From Mesorhizobium sp. YC-39 (GTDB taxonomy: Bacteria > Pseudomonadota > Alphaproteobacteria > Rhizobiales > Rhizobiaceae): a stretch of 64,000 bases of DNA. The translations under genes and the position numbers were made by a program. The stretch spans positions 992,001 to 1,056,000 of the forward strand of contig NZ_JAOWPS010000001.1 of NCBI RefSeq assembly GCF_025753795.1, written 5' to 3'. A model generated the notes under the pieces. That model was not told the DNA's origin and made no database searches. It saw only the letters and a list, made by a program, of their open reading frames with translations. Positions 16,569 to 24,803 of the stretch are shown here, piece after piece. Numbering within the stretch: position 1 is the stretch's first letter; each line of letters starts with the position of its first letter.

Positions 16569-16631
16569 GGCGGAATGCTCGACGGCGCGCTGAAGACGGT
16601 GGCGTCACTGGGCTCGGATCCGGAAAATTGA
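16569..16631 (+). pseudogene. Duplicated 3' tail of an iorB-like gene
   Basis: Positions 16569-16609 match 15933-15973 at 35 of 41 bases without gaps. Read in the iorB frame they encode GMLDGALKTVASL, versus GEMLDGALKTVATL at the end of IorB, and the frame then runs on to a stop at 16629-16631. No upstream part of the gene is present. It looks like the tail of a lost paralogue or a duplication boundary. Confidence 0.7.
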
Positions 16632-16722
16632 ACGCCCCGGTTCGGCAGCGAGCCGCTCAGGGCTCCGGGTAAGCCAGTCATATCGAGATAACTGGCTTGC
16701 CCGTCCTTCTGATTCATGGACG

Positions 16723-17517
16723 CTATATCCATTCGCGGAAGCGCGTGCCCGCCTTGAGGAATGCATCCCTGATTTGGAATTCTGCGACGCGTTTCTTTTG
16801 TCTCTCGGAAGTCCGCATTTTGAGAGAGTGGAATTCCACATATGCGGCATAGAGATCGCGATGGCTTCCGGACCGGATCATGTCATCAAGGATCTCGTAC
16901 TCTGCCCCTTCGACATCGAGTTTGAGAACGACCACATCGTACAGTTCGCGCTTCGCTCGGATCATCTGTGACAACGAAAACGTTTCGACAAGGTCCGGAG
17001 TAAATCGTAGCGATTGATACAAGCTTTCGTTGTGGCCATAGACGATCGAGCAACCTTGATGGGTAGGCCCCGACCGCTCCGGAGGGGGACCAAATAGTTC
17101 GGCATAACCATCTTTGACGCTTGCTGCCTTGACGATGATCTCCATAGTCGCATTTTCTGAACGCAAGGCATCAAGGTGCGGCAGGCAATTCTTGTTGGGT
17201 TCGACCAGAACGTAGTCGTAGTGGTCGGGTGTGTAGTACCGAGAAAAGTATTTGTATCCCTGGCCGATATTTGAACCACAATCGATAAACAATCCCCGAT
17301 TTCGCTCTGCTGCCTTGAGCTTGGACAATGCCTGCCTTGCATCGGTCCCAACACGGCGGCGGAGCCATAGCGACCTAACCGGTTCGCTCAATGACCAGGC
17401 TGACAATTGGAGAACCCGACCAAATCCCTCGGCTCTCAAGATGTGTGCTGCTTGCTGGGTCTTTCTATTAAGCTTTGTTGCCAATTGAACAATCGGCGTC
17501 GTTGCTGTAATGAGCAT
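16723..17517 (-). CDS. FkbM-family SAM methyltransferase
   Basis: The 264-residue product starts at the ATG 17515-17517, which has GGAGG six bases upstream; a longer frame exists but lacks such a site. The SAM motif FIDCGSNIGQG lies near 76-86, followed by LVEPNKNCLPHLDALR and the VVLKLDVEGAEYEILDD block diagnostic of FkbM methyltransferases. These usually O-methylate sugars or glycan residues, so a surface polysaccharide or glycolipid substrate is plausible. Codon use is AT-richer than the flanking genes, and no glycan genes are adjacent, which suggests horizontal acquisition. Confidence 0.82.
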   Translation of the reverse strand: MLITATTPIVQLATKLNRKTQQAAHILRAEGFGRVLQLSAWSLSEPVRSLWLRRRVGTDARQALSKLKAAERNRGLFIDCGSNIGQGYKYFSRYYTPDHYDYVLVEPNKNCLPHLDALRSENATMEIIVKAASVKDGYAELFGPPPERSGPTHQGCSIVYGHNESLYQSLRFTPDLVETFSLSQMIRAKRELYDVVVLKLDVEGAEYEILDDMIRSGSHRDLYAAYVEFHSLKMRTSERQKKRVAEFQIRDAFLKAGTRFREWI

Positions 17518-17820
17518 TCTCTGCCTCCGGATTGCCCCCCGCCCAAGGTTGACCATTCCGTTGCATATAAATGCTTGAACTTCGTACAGAGCTTCCGATG
17601 CGCAATGCTACTTGGGAAGCGAGCGTGGGAAATTACGCTTAAATCAGGGCCTGTCTTCGTCCGTTCGAGGGATGCCCTTCTGGATAGTCACAATGGTGTG
17701 CGTTGACCGCGCATCAGCGTTGTGGCGAGGTCAAGAAAGGAGATGGCCGCCAGCGCTGCCACACTGGTTTGGCGACTGGCCCGCCACTTGCCGGAGACTC
17801 ATTGTGAGTTGTCCTCAACA
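17518..17820. other. Gene-poor AT-richer stretch
   Basis: No open frame here has convincing coding character on either strand. Short forward frames exist but start without ribosome sites and translate to low-quality sequence. It lies between the FkbM gene and the LacI relic and looks like decayed accessory DNA. Confidence 0.6.
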
Positions 17821-18035
17821 GTTGAGCCGACTCCCTGATCGCCCGACCCATCACGTGCGCGGCAGCTTTCACGCACGATCAGCCTCGGCGCGAAGAATTC
17901 CATGCCAAATTTGACTTCGATGTTGCTTTCGACCAGGTCGATCAGATGTCTGGTCAACCCTCTTTCAGCGTGCTGTGTTCGATATCAAAGAGCGCTTTGC
18001 CTCGTTGAAGACAATTCGAAAGAGTGCGCTATCGC
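17812..18035 (-). pseudogene. Remnant of a LacI-family regulator (C-terminal end)
   Basis: The reverse strand from about 17967 reads AERGLTRHLIDLVESNIEVK, then FGMEFFAPRLIVRESCRARD, to a stop just past 17820. The PRLIVRES tail is the classic C-terminus of LacI/GalR regulators. Upstream the frame breaks: a stop and a shift precede a better match (KALFDIEHSTLKEG) in another frame, and no DNA-binding domain is found. It is a decayed gene fragment. Confidence 0.6.
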
Positions 18036-18048
18036 GGGATGAAACAAC

Positions 18049-18124
18049 TGGTGCCGCTTGCGTGACTCGAACACGCGACCCCATCATTACGAATGATGTG
18101 CTCTACCAACTGAGCTAAAGCGGC
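18049..18124 (-). tRNA. tRNA-Thr, anticodon CGU
   Basis: The reverse strand folds as a 76-nt cloverleaf with encoded CCA. The acceptor stem is GCCGCTT/AAGCGGC, the D-arm AGCTCAGTTGGTAGAGC, the anticodon stem CATCA/TGATG around loop TTCGTAA, and the T-arm GTGTTCGAGTCAC. The anticodon CGT reads ACG threonine codons. The DNA on its 3' side carries the LacI relic and FkbM gene, as expected near an island integration site, although no integrase or att repeat was seen. Confidence 0.95.
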
Positions 18125-18451
18125 CCGGGAAGCCCGAGGCCTCCAAGATGCGCTGGGTGATAGACTCAACCCGCCGCGAATTCAAGATGGGCAGCCGCGA
18201 ATTCAGGCCAGGACTTGGCAATTCGTACCGATCCCATGCATTGCCCAAAACGCGGCAGTGCCGCCGAACCGTCATTGTTCGCGTGATGCCACACCAGCAG
18301 GTTGTTTGCCGGTGCTGCAGAAAGATCGGCGAAAAATGTTGATTTCTTTACCGAAAAACCGCCGAAATGGGCTTTGCAGGCGTCGGCAAGGCAGAATGCG
18401 GCCGCTCGCCCGTTGATTGATTGGTCGCCTGCGGCTAACGATCATGACAAT
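18125..18451. other. Intergenic stretch upstream of the membrane-anchored unknown
   Basis: It contains a short direct repeat (CCGCGAATTCA at about 18173 and again about 20 bases on) but no gene I can support. A frame in phase with the downstream gene is open back to a TTG at 18302, without a good ribosome site. Confidence 0.5.
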
Positions 18452-19669
18452 GTGAGCGAACGTGCAGAGGGATCCGGCTTGGACGCCATCGAAAAAGCGA
18501 TCCGGAATGCTTTCGAAAAAGGCAATGCCGAGGACCGGGCGTTTCGCGAGAGGGTCTATCGGTCGGCCTTTGCGGCACTTGACCGTGCCCTCCAGGCCAA
18601 TCCGAACGTGACGGTGGAGGTCGCCATCAAGCGCCGCAAGGCGGTGCAGACCAAGATCGCAGAAATCGAATCCGAATTCCTGCCGGCTGTTCCCGACATT
18701 AGCGCGCCGGCGGACAACGCTGCGGCGGTGACGGAAGACAACGCTGCGGCAGCAGCACCGGAGGCAGCGCCGGCGGTGGAGCTTCCGGCAGAGGCTGAAG
18801 CTGCCGAGCCAGCGCCGTCGCCCGACATCGTTGTCGACGGGCCGGTAGAACCTCCTCCATCCGACGAGCCCAAGTCGCGCGTGCTGCCGGTCGTCCCCGA
18901 TATCATGCCGGAAGCGGTTTTTCCCGGCGTGCCGGAGATCGACATGTCGGCCCCTGCATCGACCGGAACCGACGAGGCCGAGGTGACGCCCGACCGCGAT
19001 GAGCGGCGGGTGGTGGGGCGCCGCTTGCCGCTGACGGCGATCTTCCTTGGCGTGACGCTGCTCGCGGCGGCTGGCATCGGTCTGTATTTCGCCGCGCAGA
19101 CCGGCGTCTTCAAGACACCGGCCGAGCTTGACACGTCTCCGCCGCAAGAGCCGCCGACGGTGGGCGACGACGATTTCGCGCCGCCGGCAGACACGGCCTC
19201 GCCGCAGAAGCCCGGCGAGCCGGATCAGGCGCGCGACTGGATCAATGTGTTTTCGCCGAGCGACCCCACGCTCGTCAGCGCGCCCTCGGATGCCAAGGCC
19301 GAAGTCATGCAGGACGACAGCGGTTCCTTCCTGCGCATCCGTTCGGGCGCCTCCGGCTCGGCCATCAGCTTCGACGTCGGGCAAGGCGTGCTGGATAAGC
19401 TCGCCGGCAAGCATGCCACATTCGACATCCTCGCGCGCTCCGAGGAAGGCAAGGAGACGCAGATCTCCATCGACTGCAATTTCGGCGAACTCGGCGACTG
19501 CGGCCGCAAGCGCTATGCAGTCGGCCGCGAGCGCAACGAATATCTGTTTGATGTGCGGTTCCCCGACAAGCGTCCGGGTGCCGCCGGCACCATCGCTATC
19601 AATTCCGACTTCGACAAGCAGGGCAAATCGGTCGACATCTACGAGATCCGCGTCTCGATAGTGCCATGA
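18452..19669 (+). CDS. Single-pass membrane protein of unknown function
   Basis: About 405 residues from a GTG at 18452; the start is uncertain, and the frame is open to a TTG at 18302. The first 80 residues are helical and charged (AIEKAIRNAFEKGNAEDRAF). A long Ala/Pro/Glu-rich linker follows, then one transmembrane helix (LPLTAIFLGVTLLAAAGIGL) and a C-terminal domain with many beta-type segments (SFLRIRSGASGSAISFDVG, DCNFGELGDCG). The layout, cytoplasmic coil, anchor and periplasmic beta domain, suggests an envelope or sensory role. I recognise no named family. Confidence 0.7.
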   Translation: MSERAEGSGLDAIEKAIRNAFEKGNAEDRAFRERVYRSAFAALDRALQANPNVTVEVAIKRRKAVQTKIAEIESEFLPAVPDISAPADNAAAVTEDNAAAAAPEAAPAVELPAEAEAAEPAPSPDIVVDGPVEPPPSDEPKSRVLPVVPDIMPEAVFPGVPEIDMSAPASTGTDEAEVTPDRDERRVVGRRLPLTAIFLGVTLLAAAGIGLYFAAQTGVFKTPAELDTSPPQEPPTVGDDDFAPPADTASPQKPGEPDQARDWINVFSPSDPTLVSAPSDAKAEVMQDDSGSFLRIRSGASGSAISFDVGQGVLDKLAGKHATFDILARSEEGKETQISIDCNFGELGDCGRKRYAVGRERNEYLFDVRFPDKRPGAAGTIAINSDFDKQGKSVDIYEIRVSIVP

Positions 19670-19714
19670 GCATCGGACCCAAAAGTGGGAACCGGTTTTG
19701 GCAAAATTCGATGC
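19670..19714. repeat. Short rhizobial palindromic element
   Basis: GCATCG and CGATGC close an imperfect palindrome with inner CAAAA and TTTTG segments. The type is dispersed in rhizobial intergenic DNA. It lies directly after the stop codon of the membrane protein gene and ahead of the convergent ligase gene, so it may also act as a processing or termination hairpin. Confidence 0.65.
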
Positions 19715-19727
19715 TTAAAATAGACAT

Positions 19728-21347
19728 CTAGCTATCGAGCAGCGCCTGCAGCGTCTCGATGCGGTCGGCCTCGGCCGCCGGCTTGTCCCAACGCAGCCGC
19801 GAAATGCGCGGAAAGCGCATGGCGACGCCCGATTTGTGCCGTGTCGAGCGGTTGAGTCCTTCGAACGCCACCTCCAGCACCAGGCCTTGTCTGCGATCGG
19901 CCCGCACCGAACGAACCGGGCCAAAACGCTCGACCGTGTTGTCGCGGACATATTTGTCGATCTGCTTCAGCTCCTCGTCGGTGAAGCCGAAATAGGCCTT
20001 GCCGACCGGTACCAGCTCTTCCGCGCCTTCCGGACCGGACCAGACGCCGAATGTGTAATCGGAATAGAAGCTCGAACGCTTGCCATGGCCGCGCTGGGCA
20101 TACATCAGCACCGCGTCGACCGTGTGCGGATCGCGCTTCCACTTGAACCAGGGTCCTTTTGGCCGACCGGCAAGATAGGGCGAATCCCAGCGCTTCAGCA
20201 TGACACCCTCGATGATCGGGTGGGGCGGTGCGCTGCGCAATTCCTCGAGTGTCGTCCAGTCGGCGAATTCGACCAGCGGCGACAGATCGAAACGGCTGGG
20301 GTCGAGCGTCTTGACAAAGCTTTCTAGGCGGCCGCGCCTTTCGCGAAACGGCAGGACGCGCAAATCCTCGTCGCCGATTTGCAGCACGTCGTAGCAGCGC
20401 ATGAACGCCGGATATTGCTGCTGTATCTTCGGCGTCACGCTCTTGCGGTTCAGCCGCTGCTGCAGGTCCGAAAAAGTGCCGGTCGCCTGGGGATCGCCGA
20501 CCAGCAACTCGCCGTCCAGCGCGGCTGAAAAATCCATGGCTTCGGCAAGGTCAGGGAAAGCGCCGGAGACATCGTCGCCGGTGCGTGAATAGAGCCGCCG
20601 AACGCCGCCATCGCAAACCGCCTGGACGCGGATGCCGTCCCATTTCCACTCGGCTGCATAGTCTGCCGGATCGAGTTTTTCGAGGTCGCCGTCGCCAACC
20701 GCATTGGACAGCATGACCGGTCTGAACAGCGCCAGCGCCGTCCTCTCGGGTCTTTCGGCCTTGCCTTCCAGCCAAGCGAAGAGGCCGGCATAGGGCGGCG
20801 TCAGCCCATGCCAGAGCTCCTCGATCTCGGCGACGTCGACCTGGCCAAGGTCGGCCAGCGCCTGCTTGGCCAGCCGCGCCGAGACGCCGATGCGCAGGCC
20901 GCCGGTCACCAGCTTGATGATAGCGAAGCGCGCCGAGATGCTGGCGCTGTCCAACAGCCCCGCCAGCACCTTCGGTCCGTCGGAGCGGCTCGCCGCCTGC
21001 AGTTTTGCCACGACTTCGGCGAGCGTCGGCGAACGATTCGGGATGTCCCCAGGCGGTTGCGGCCAGACCAGCGACACGGTTTCGGCCAGATCGCCGACAT
21101 AATCGTAGGAATAGCCGAACAGCACCGGGTCCATGCGTTCGATGACCAGCGTGCGCAGCATGGCCGGCTTGACCGCGGCGATGGAAAGGTCGCCGGTGAT
21201 CGCGGCCAGCGCCAGCCCGCGATCCGGATCCTCGACGCTTCGGAAATAGTCGGTCAAAAGCGTCAGCTTGCCATTGCGCGACGGCGTCAGCACCAGCCGG
21301 TCGAGGAGCTCGGCGAAGCGGTTCAACTCAATCGCCCTCGTCCTCAT
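19728..21347 (-). CDS. ATP-dependent DNA ligase (damage-response type)
   Basis: The 539-residue protein has the nucleotidyltransferase motif EWKWDGIR with the adenylated lysine at 235. Later ligase motifs are RLYSRTGDDVSGAFPDLA, DGELLV, EGVMLKRWDSPY and WFKWKRDP, and an OB-fold tail follows. The N-terminal 200 residues form the extra domain of bacterial repair ligases of the LigB/LigC kind. It overlaps the upstream exonuclease gene by 20 bases, the usual pairing of ligase with ligase-associated exonuclease in damage-tolerance cassettes. The helicase and PdeM phosphoesterase often found alongside are absent here. Confidence 0.9.
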   Translation of the reverse strand: MRTRAIELNRFAELLDRLVLTPSRNGKLTLLTDYFRSVEDPDRGLALAAITGDLSIAAVKPAMLRTLVIERMDPVLFGYSYDYVGDLAETVSLVWPQPPGDIPNRSPTLAEVVAKLQAASRSDGPKVLAGLLDSASISARFAIIKLVTGGLRIGVSARLAKQALADLGQVDVAEIEELWHGLTPPYAGLFAWLEGKAERPERTALALFRPVMLSNAVGDGDLEKLDPADYAAEWKWDGIRVQAVCDGGVRRLYSRTGDDVSGAFPDLAEAMDFSAALDGELLVGDPQATGTFSDLQQRLNRKSVTPKIQQQYPAFMRCYDVLQIGDEDLRVLPFRERRGRLESFVKTLDPSRFDLSPLVEFADWTTLEELRSAPPHPIIEGVMLKRWDSPYLAGRPKGPWFKWKRDPHTVDAVLMYAQRGHGKRSSFYSDYTFGVWSGPEGAEELVPVGKAYFGFTDEELKQIDKYVRDNTVERFGPVRSVRADRRQGLVLEVAFEGLNRSTRHKSGVAMRFPRISRLRWDKPAAEADRIETLQALLDS

Positions 21348-22338
21348 AGCCGACGAGATGCAGCGGCCGTGCTGCTATGCCCTCGAGCTCGCACCAGCGC
21401 ACCAGCGCTTCCTCGCGGCCATGCGTCACCCAGATCTCCTCGGCGCCCGTCTCCTTGATCGTGGCGGTCAGCTCGTCCCAGTCGGCATGGTCGGAGATGA
21501 TCAGCGGCAGCTCGACGCCGCCCTGCTTGGCACGTTGGCGAATGCGCATCCAGCCGGAGGCGAAGCATGAGATCGGATCGGGAAAGCGCCGCGCCCAGCG
21601 GTCGGCGAAGGCCGAAGGCGGTCCGATGACGATGGCCCCGGCGAAATCTTGCCTGGCGCCGCTTTCGACGGTTGCGGGCTCCAGCGTGCCGAGGTCGATG
21701 CCCTGGCTCTGGTAATAATCGCTGAGCTTGGCCAGCGCGCCATGGATGTAGATCGGCCTGTCGTAGCCGGCATCGCGCAGCAGCCGCATCAGCCGCTGCG
21801 CCTTGCCGAGCGCATAGGCGCCGACCAGATGCGATCGTTCGGGAAACTGCGCCGCCGACTTGAGCAACCGGGCGATCTCTTCACTGTCGGGCGGATGGCG
21901 GAACACCGGCAGGCCGAAGGTCGCCTCGGTGATGAAGACATCGCATTTGATCGGTTCGAACGGCTCGCAGGTGGCGTCCTTCTGGCGTTTGTAGTCGCCG
22001 GAGGCGACGATGCGCCTGCCCTGGTGTTCGACGGCGATCTGCGCCGAGCCGAGCACATGGCCGGCCGGATGAAAGGTGGCCGTGACCCCGTTCAGCGCGA
22101 TTGTCTCGCCAAGTGCCGCCGCTTGCGTCGTCCCGGCGAATCCCTCGCCGTAGCGCAATCCCATAATGTCGAGCGTCTGCCTCGTGGCCAGCACGGAACG
22201 GTGGCCGGAACGGGCATGATCGGAATGGCCGTGCGTGATCAGCGCCCGGTTGACCGGGCGCACCGGGTCTATGAAGAAATCGCCGGGTGGGCAATAGAGG
22301 CCTTCGGGCCGGGGGTGAAGCAGGTCGCTGGCGCGCAT
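21328..22338 (-). CDS. Ligase-associated DNA exonuclease (metallo-beta-lactamase fold)
   Basis: 336 residues from the ATG at 22338; an open frame continues upstream, but the family length and similarity begin here (MRASDLLHPRPEGLYCPPGD). The catalytic metal motif ALITHGHSDHARSGH covers HGHSDH at 36-41, and further ligands lie in HPAGHVLGS, SGDYKRQKD and the late SDHADWDEL and WVTHG segments. This is the SNM1/artemis-like nuclease partnered with ATP-dependent ligases in bacteria, thought to trim ends before sealing. It is translated just ahead of the ligase, with overlapping ends. Confidence 0.88.
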   Translation of the reverse strand: MRASDLLHPRPEGLYCPPGDFFIDPVRPVNRALITHGHSDHARSGHRSVLATRQTLDIMGLRYGEGFAGTTQAAALGETIALNGVTATFHPAGHVLGSAQIAVEHQGRRIVASGDYKRQKDATCEPFEPIKCDVFITEATFGLPVFRHPPDSEEIARLLKSAAQFPERSHLVGAYALGKAQRLMRLLRDAGYDRPIYIHGALAKLSDYYQSQGIDLGTLEPATVESGARQDFAGAIVIGPPSAFADRWARRFPDPISCFASGWMRIRQRAKQGGVELPLIISDHADWDELTATIKETGAEEIWVTHGREEALVRWCELEGIAARPLHLVGYEDEGD

Positions 22339-22442
22339 CCCGCCAAGATAGTTGCTAATTCCGCCGCGGGAAGCCTGTTGCAAGAGACTGCTGACTCCAG
22401 CATACACGCCTGCCGGTTTCATTTGCTGGCGGAACATTGTCC

Positions 22443-23369
22443 ATGAAACCGCTCCAGACCTCTTCCGGCGACCTGAACACCGATCGTCGTGCCGACTATG
22501 CCGAAATGCTTCACGCATCCGGCGATCATGCGGCAGCAGCCGAGCTGCTGCTCGGCGCGCTGGAATTGGCGCCGCATTGGGCGATGGGCTGGTTCCGCCT
22601 CGGCGAGATGCAGGAAGCCGCAGGCGCCGTCGATCAGGCAGCGCAAGCCTGGACGATGGCGCTGAAGCTGGAGCCGGTGGATCGGCTTGGCGCGGCGCTG
22701 AAGCTGCAACTGATCGGCAAGGCGCCCGCCGCGGCCTTGCCACCCAGCGCTTTCGTCGAAGCGCTGTTCGACCACTACGCCGAAACCTTCGACGAGGCGC
22801 TGGTCGACAAGCTCGGTTACCTCCTGCCCGCGTCTCTCGACCAGGCCATCCGGGTGGCAAGGCCAGGCCGCTTCCGGCTGGCGATCGATCTCGGCTGCGG
22901 TACCGGCCTGATGGGGCAGAAATTGCGGCCGATCGCCGATCGCCTGGAGGGTTATGACATCTCGGCCAGGATGCTGGGCAGGGCGCGGGTCAAAGGCGTC
23001 TATGATCATCTCGCCAAGGCGGACCTGCAGGATTTTGTCTATGCCGGGCCGAAAGCCGATCTGGTAGTGGCGGCCGACGTGTTCATCTATGTCGGCGCGC
23101 TCGAAGGCATGATGAAAACGATCGCCCGAATGCTTGCAGGCGACGGGCTGCTCGCGTTCTCGGTCGAGACGCTCGCCGGCACCACCGACTTCGCGTTGCA
23201 ACCGTCGCGGCGCTACGCGCATTCGGAAATCTATGTGCGCAGGGTGCTCGCCGCCAACGGCTTTTTGACCCTGTCGGCGGAAACAACCATCATCCGGCAG
23301 GATCGCCGCCAACCGGTTGAGGGGCTGGCCGTGGTCGCGGTTCTGCTCGCTTCACCGGGTGATGCGTGA
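22443..23369 (+). CDS. TPR-domain class I SAM methyltransferase
   Basis: 308 residues from the ATG at 22443. The first 90 residues form tetratricopeptide-like helices (ADYAEMLHASGDHAAAAELL, WAMGWFRLGEMQEAAGAVDQ). A Rossmann methyltransferase follows with motif I AIDLGCGTGLMG at 147-158 and motif IV region ADLVVAADVFIYVG. Rhizobial proteins of this kind are annotated as methyltransferases with no defined substrate. It diverges from the exonuclease gene across 104 bases, which must hold both promoters. Confidence 0.82.
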   Translation: MKPLQTSSGDLNTDRRADYAEMLHASGDHAAAAELLLGALELAPHWAMGWFRLGEMQEAAGAVDQAAQAWTMALKLEPVDRLGAALKLQLIGKAPAAALPPSAFVEALFDHYAETFDEALVDKLGYLLPASLDQAIRVARPGRFRLAIDLGCGTGLMGQKLRPIADRLEGYDISARMLGRARVKGVYDHLAKADLQDFVYAGPKADLVVAADVFIYVGALEGMMKTIARMLAGDGLLAFSVETLAGTTDFALQPSRRYAHSEIYVRRVLAANGFLTLSAETTIIRQDRRQPVEGLAVVAVLLASPGDA

Positions 23370-23467
23370 ACAGGATTTTCGTATACAGGCCACACCATCG
23401 TTGCATTGGCTGCGAAAAAGTCCGATTCCCATGCCCGAAAGATGGAACATTGATACGGAGCACGCCC

Positions 23468-23827
23468 ATGCGCTGGAACTTGGTGATCTTGGCATCTTGC
23501 CTGGCAATGGCGGGCTGCGCCGGCTCTTCGCTGGCCGAACGGCAGGATGAGAACGTCGAGTCTTCCCTGCAATTCGATAGCGTGCCTTGCGACCAATTGC
23601 TGGTGCAACGAAACGCCTTGGCGCAGCAATATCGCCTGCCGCAGGACGCCAAGCCCTCCTTCTCCAATTCGGGGGTAGGCTTCGGCCCGTTCACGCCCGA
23701 TGTCCGTTCCAAGACCCAGCGCGATGCCGAACAGGCCAGCGGCCGCATCGACGCCATGAACCGGTCGATCACCCGCCGCGAATGCGGCAAGCCGGCCAAG
23801 CAGAACAAGTTCGCCCTGCCGAGCTAA
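23468..23827 (+). CDS. Small lipoprotein of unknown function
   Basis: 119 residues starting MRWNLVILASCLAMAGCAGS, with CGGAG ahead of the ATG. LAMAGC is a standard lipobox, so cleavage before Cys17 and lipid attachment are expected. The mature part is hydrophilic with one further Cys pair (Cys in PCDQLL and RRECGK). A longer upstream frame has no signal peptide at its start and is rejected. The stop overlaps the stop of the convergent dehydrogenase gene by three bases. Confidence 0.78.
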   Translation: MRWNLVILASCLAMAGCAGSSLAERQDENVESSLQFDSVPCDQLLVQRNALAQQYRLPQDAKPSFSNSGVGFGPFTPDVRSKTQRDAEQASGRIDAMNRSITRRECGKPAKQNKFALPS

Positions 23828-24765
23828 TATCCCGCGTCGCGATCGACCAGATTGTCCAGCTTCTCGCCGCGCTCGAACGCCGCCATCTGTCGCAGCATGA
23901 TCGGCACCAGGTGCACGGGATCGGAGGTCGCCGCCGCGTGCGGCGTGACGAACACCTTCGGGTGACTCCACAGCGGACTGGTCTTGGGCAGTGGCTCGAC
24001 CTCGAACACGTCGAGGCTCGCTTCCTTCAGCGTGCCGTCCTCCAGCGCGCGCAGGATGTCGGCGTCCTTCTGCAGCCGGCCGCGCCCGGCATTGATCAAC
24101 ACCGAGCCGCCGAGACCGTTGCGCTTGCGCAGCTCCTTCAGCACACCATGGTTGATCATGCCTTGCGTCTGCGGGGTGAGCGGCAACAGCACCACCAGAA
24201 TGTCGGTGGCATTGAGGAACGGGATCAATCCGGCCTCGCCAGAATAGGTCGAGACGCCTTGCATCGGCCGGTCGCTGCGCGACCAGCCATTGACCGCAAA
24301 GCCGAGCGACAGCAGCGCCGACGCCGCCGCGCGGCCGAGATTGCCGAGCCCCATGATGCCGACGGAGATGTCGCCGGCCGGCCGCTGCGGCGGCTCGTGC
24401 CAGATCTTCTTCGGCTGCTGCGAGCGATAGAGCATGCCCTGGCGATGGTGGTCGAGCACCCGCCAGACGACATATTCGGTCATGTGCTGGGTCAAATTGT
24501 CGGCGACGATTTTCACGATCGGCACGTCAGGCAAGGTGGGGTCGGCGAAGATGTGGTCGACGCCGGCGCCGATGGAAAAGATGGCGCGCAGATTGGGCAG
24601 CGACGACAGCAGGTTCGGCCGCTGCTTCCACACCACCGCATAGGTGATCGAGGGGTCGCTTGCGCCCTCCGGCTCAAGCACGACTTCGCGCTCCGCCGAC
24701 AAGAGCTCGCGCCAGCGCCGCGGATGAATACCGGTGAGGGCAAGCAGGATACGGCCTTTTTCCAT
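23824..24765 (-). CDS. D-2-hydroxyacid dehydrogenase, glyoxylate/hydroxypyruvate reductase A-like
   Basis: A 313-residue NAD(P)H-dependent dehydrogenase with the dinucleotide motif GIMGLGNLGRAA (GLGNLG at 139-144), the catalytic Arg in NAGRGRLQKD, the Glu in DVFEVEPLP and the His in TPHAAATSDP. Together with the short N-terminal domain this fits the GhrA branch, which reduces glyoxylate and hydroxypyruvate. It begins only 38 bases after the yejF-like gene on the same strand, so it may be the last gene of that operon. Confidence 0.85.
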   Translation of the reverse strand: MEKGRILLALTGIHPRRWRELLSAEREVVLEPEGASDPSITYAVVWKQRPNLLSSLPNLRAIFSIGAGVDHIFADPTLPDVPIVKIVADNLTQHMTEYVVWRVLDHHRQGMLYRSQQPKKIWHEPPQRPAGDISVGIMGLGNLGRAAASALLSLGFAVNGWSRSDRPMQGVSTYSGEAGLIPFLNATDILVVLLPLTPQTQGMINHGVLKELRKRNGLGGSVLINAGRGRLQKDADILRALEDGTLKEASLDVFEVEPLPKTSPLWSHPKVFVTPHAAATSDPVHLVPIMLRQMAAFERGEKLDNLVDRDAGY

Positions 24766-24803
24766 TTGCGGAGTATTCTTCCCTGTTGTCCGAGCCTCGC
24801 GGC

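Noticed and set aside
18302..18451. TTG start for the membrane protein
   Set aside because: No ribosome site, and the extension looks unlike the conserved helical start; GTG 18452 preferred, though without strong support.
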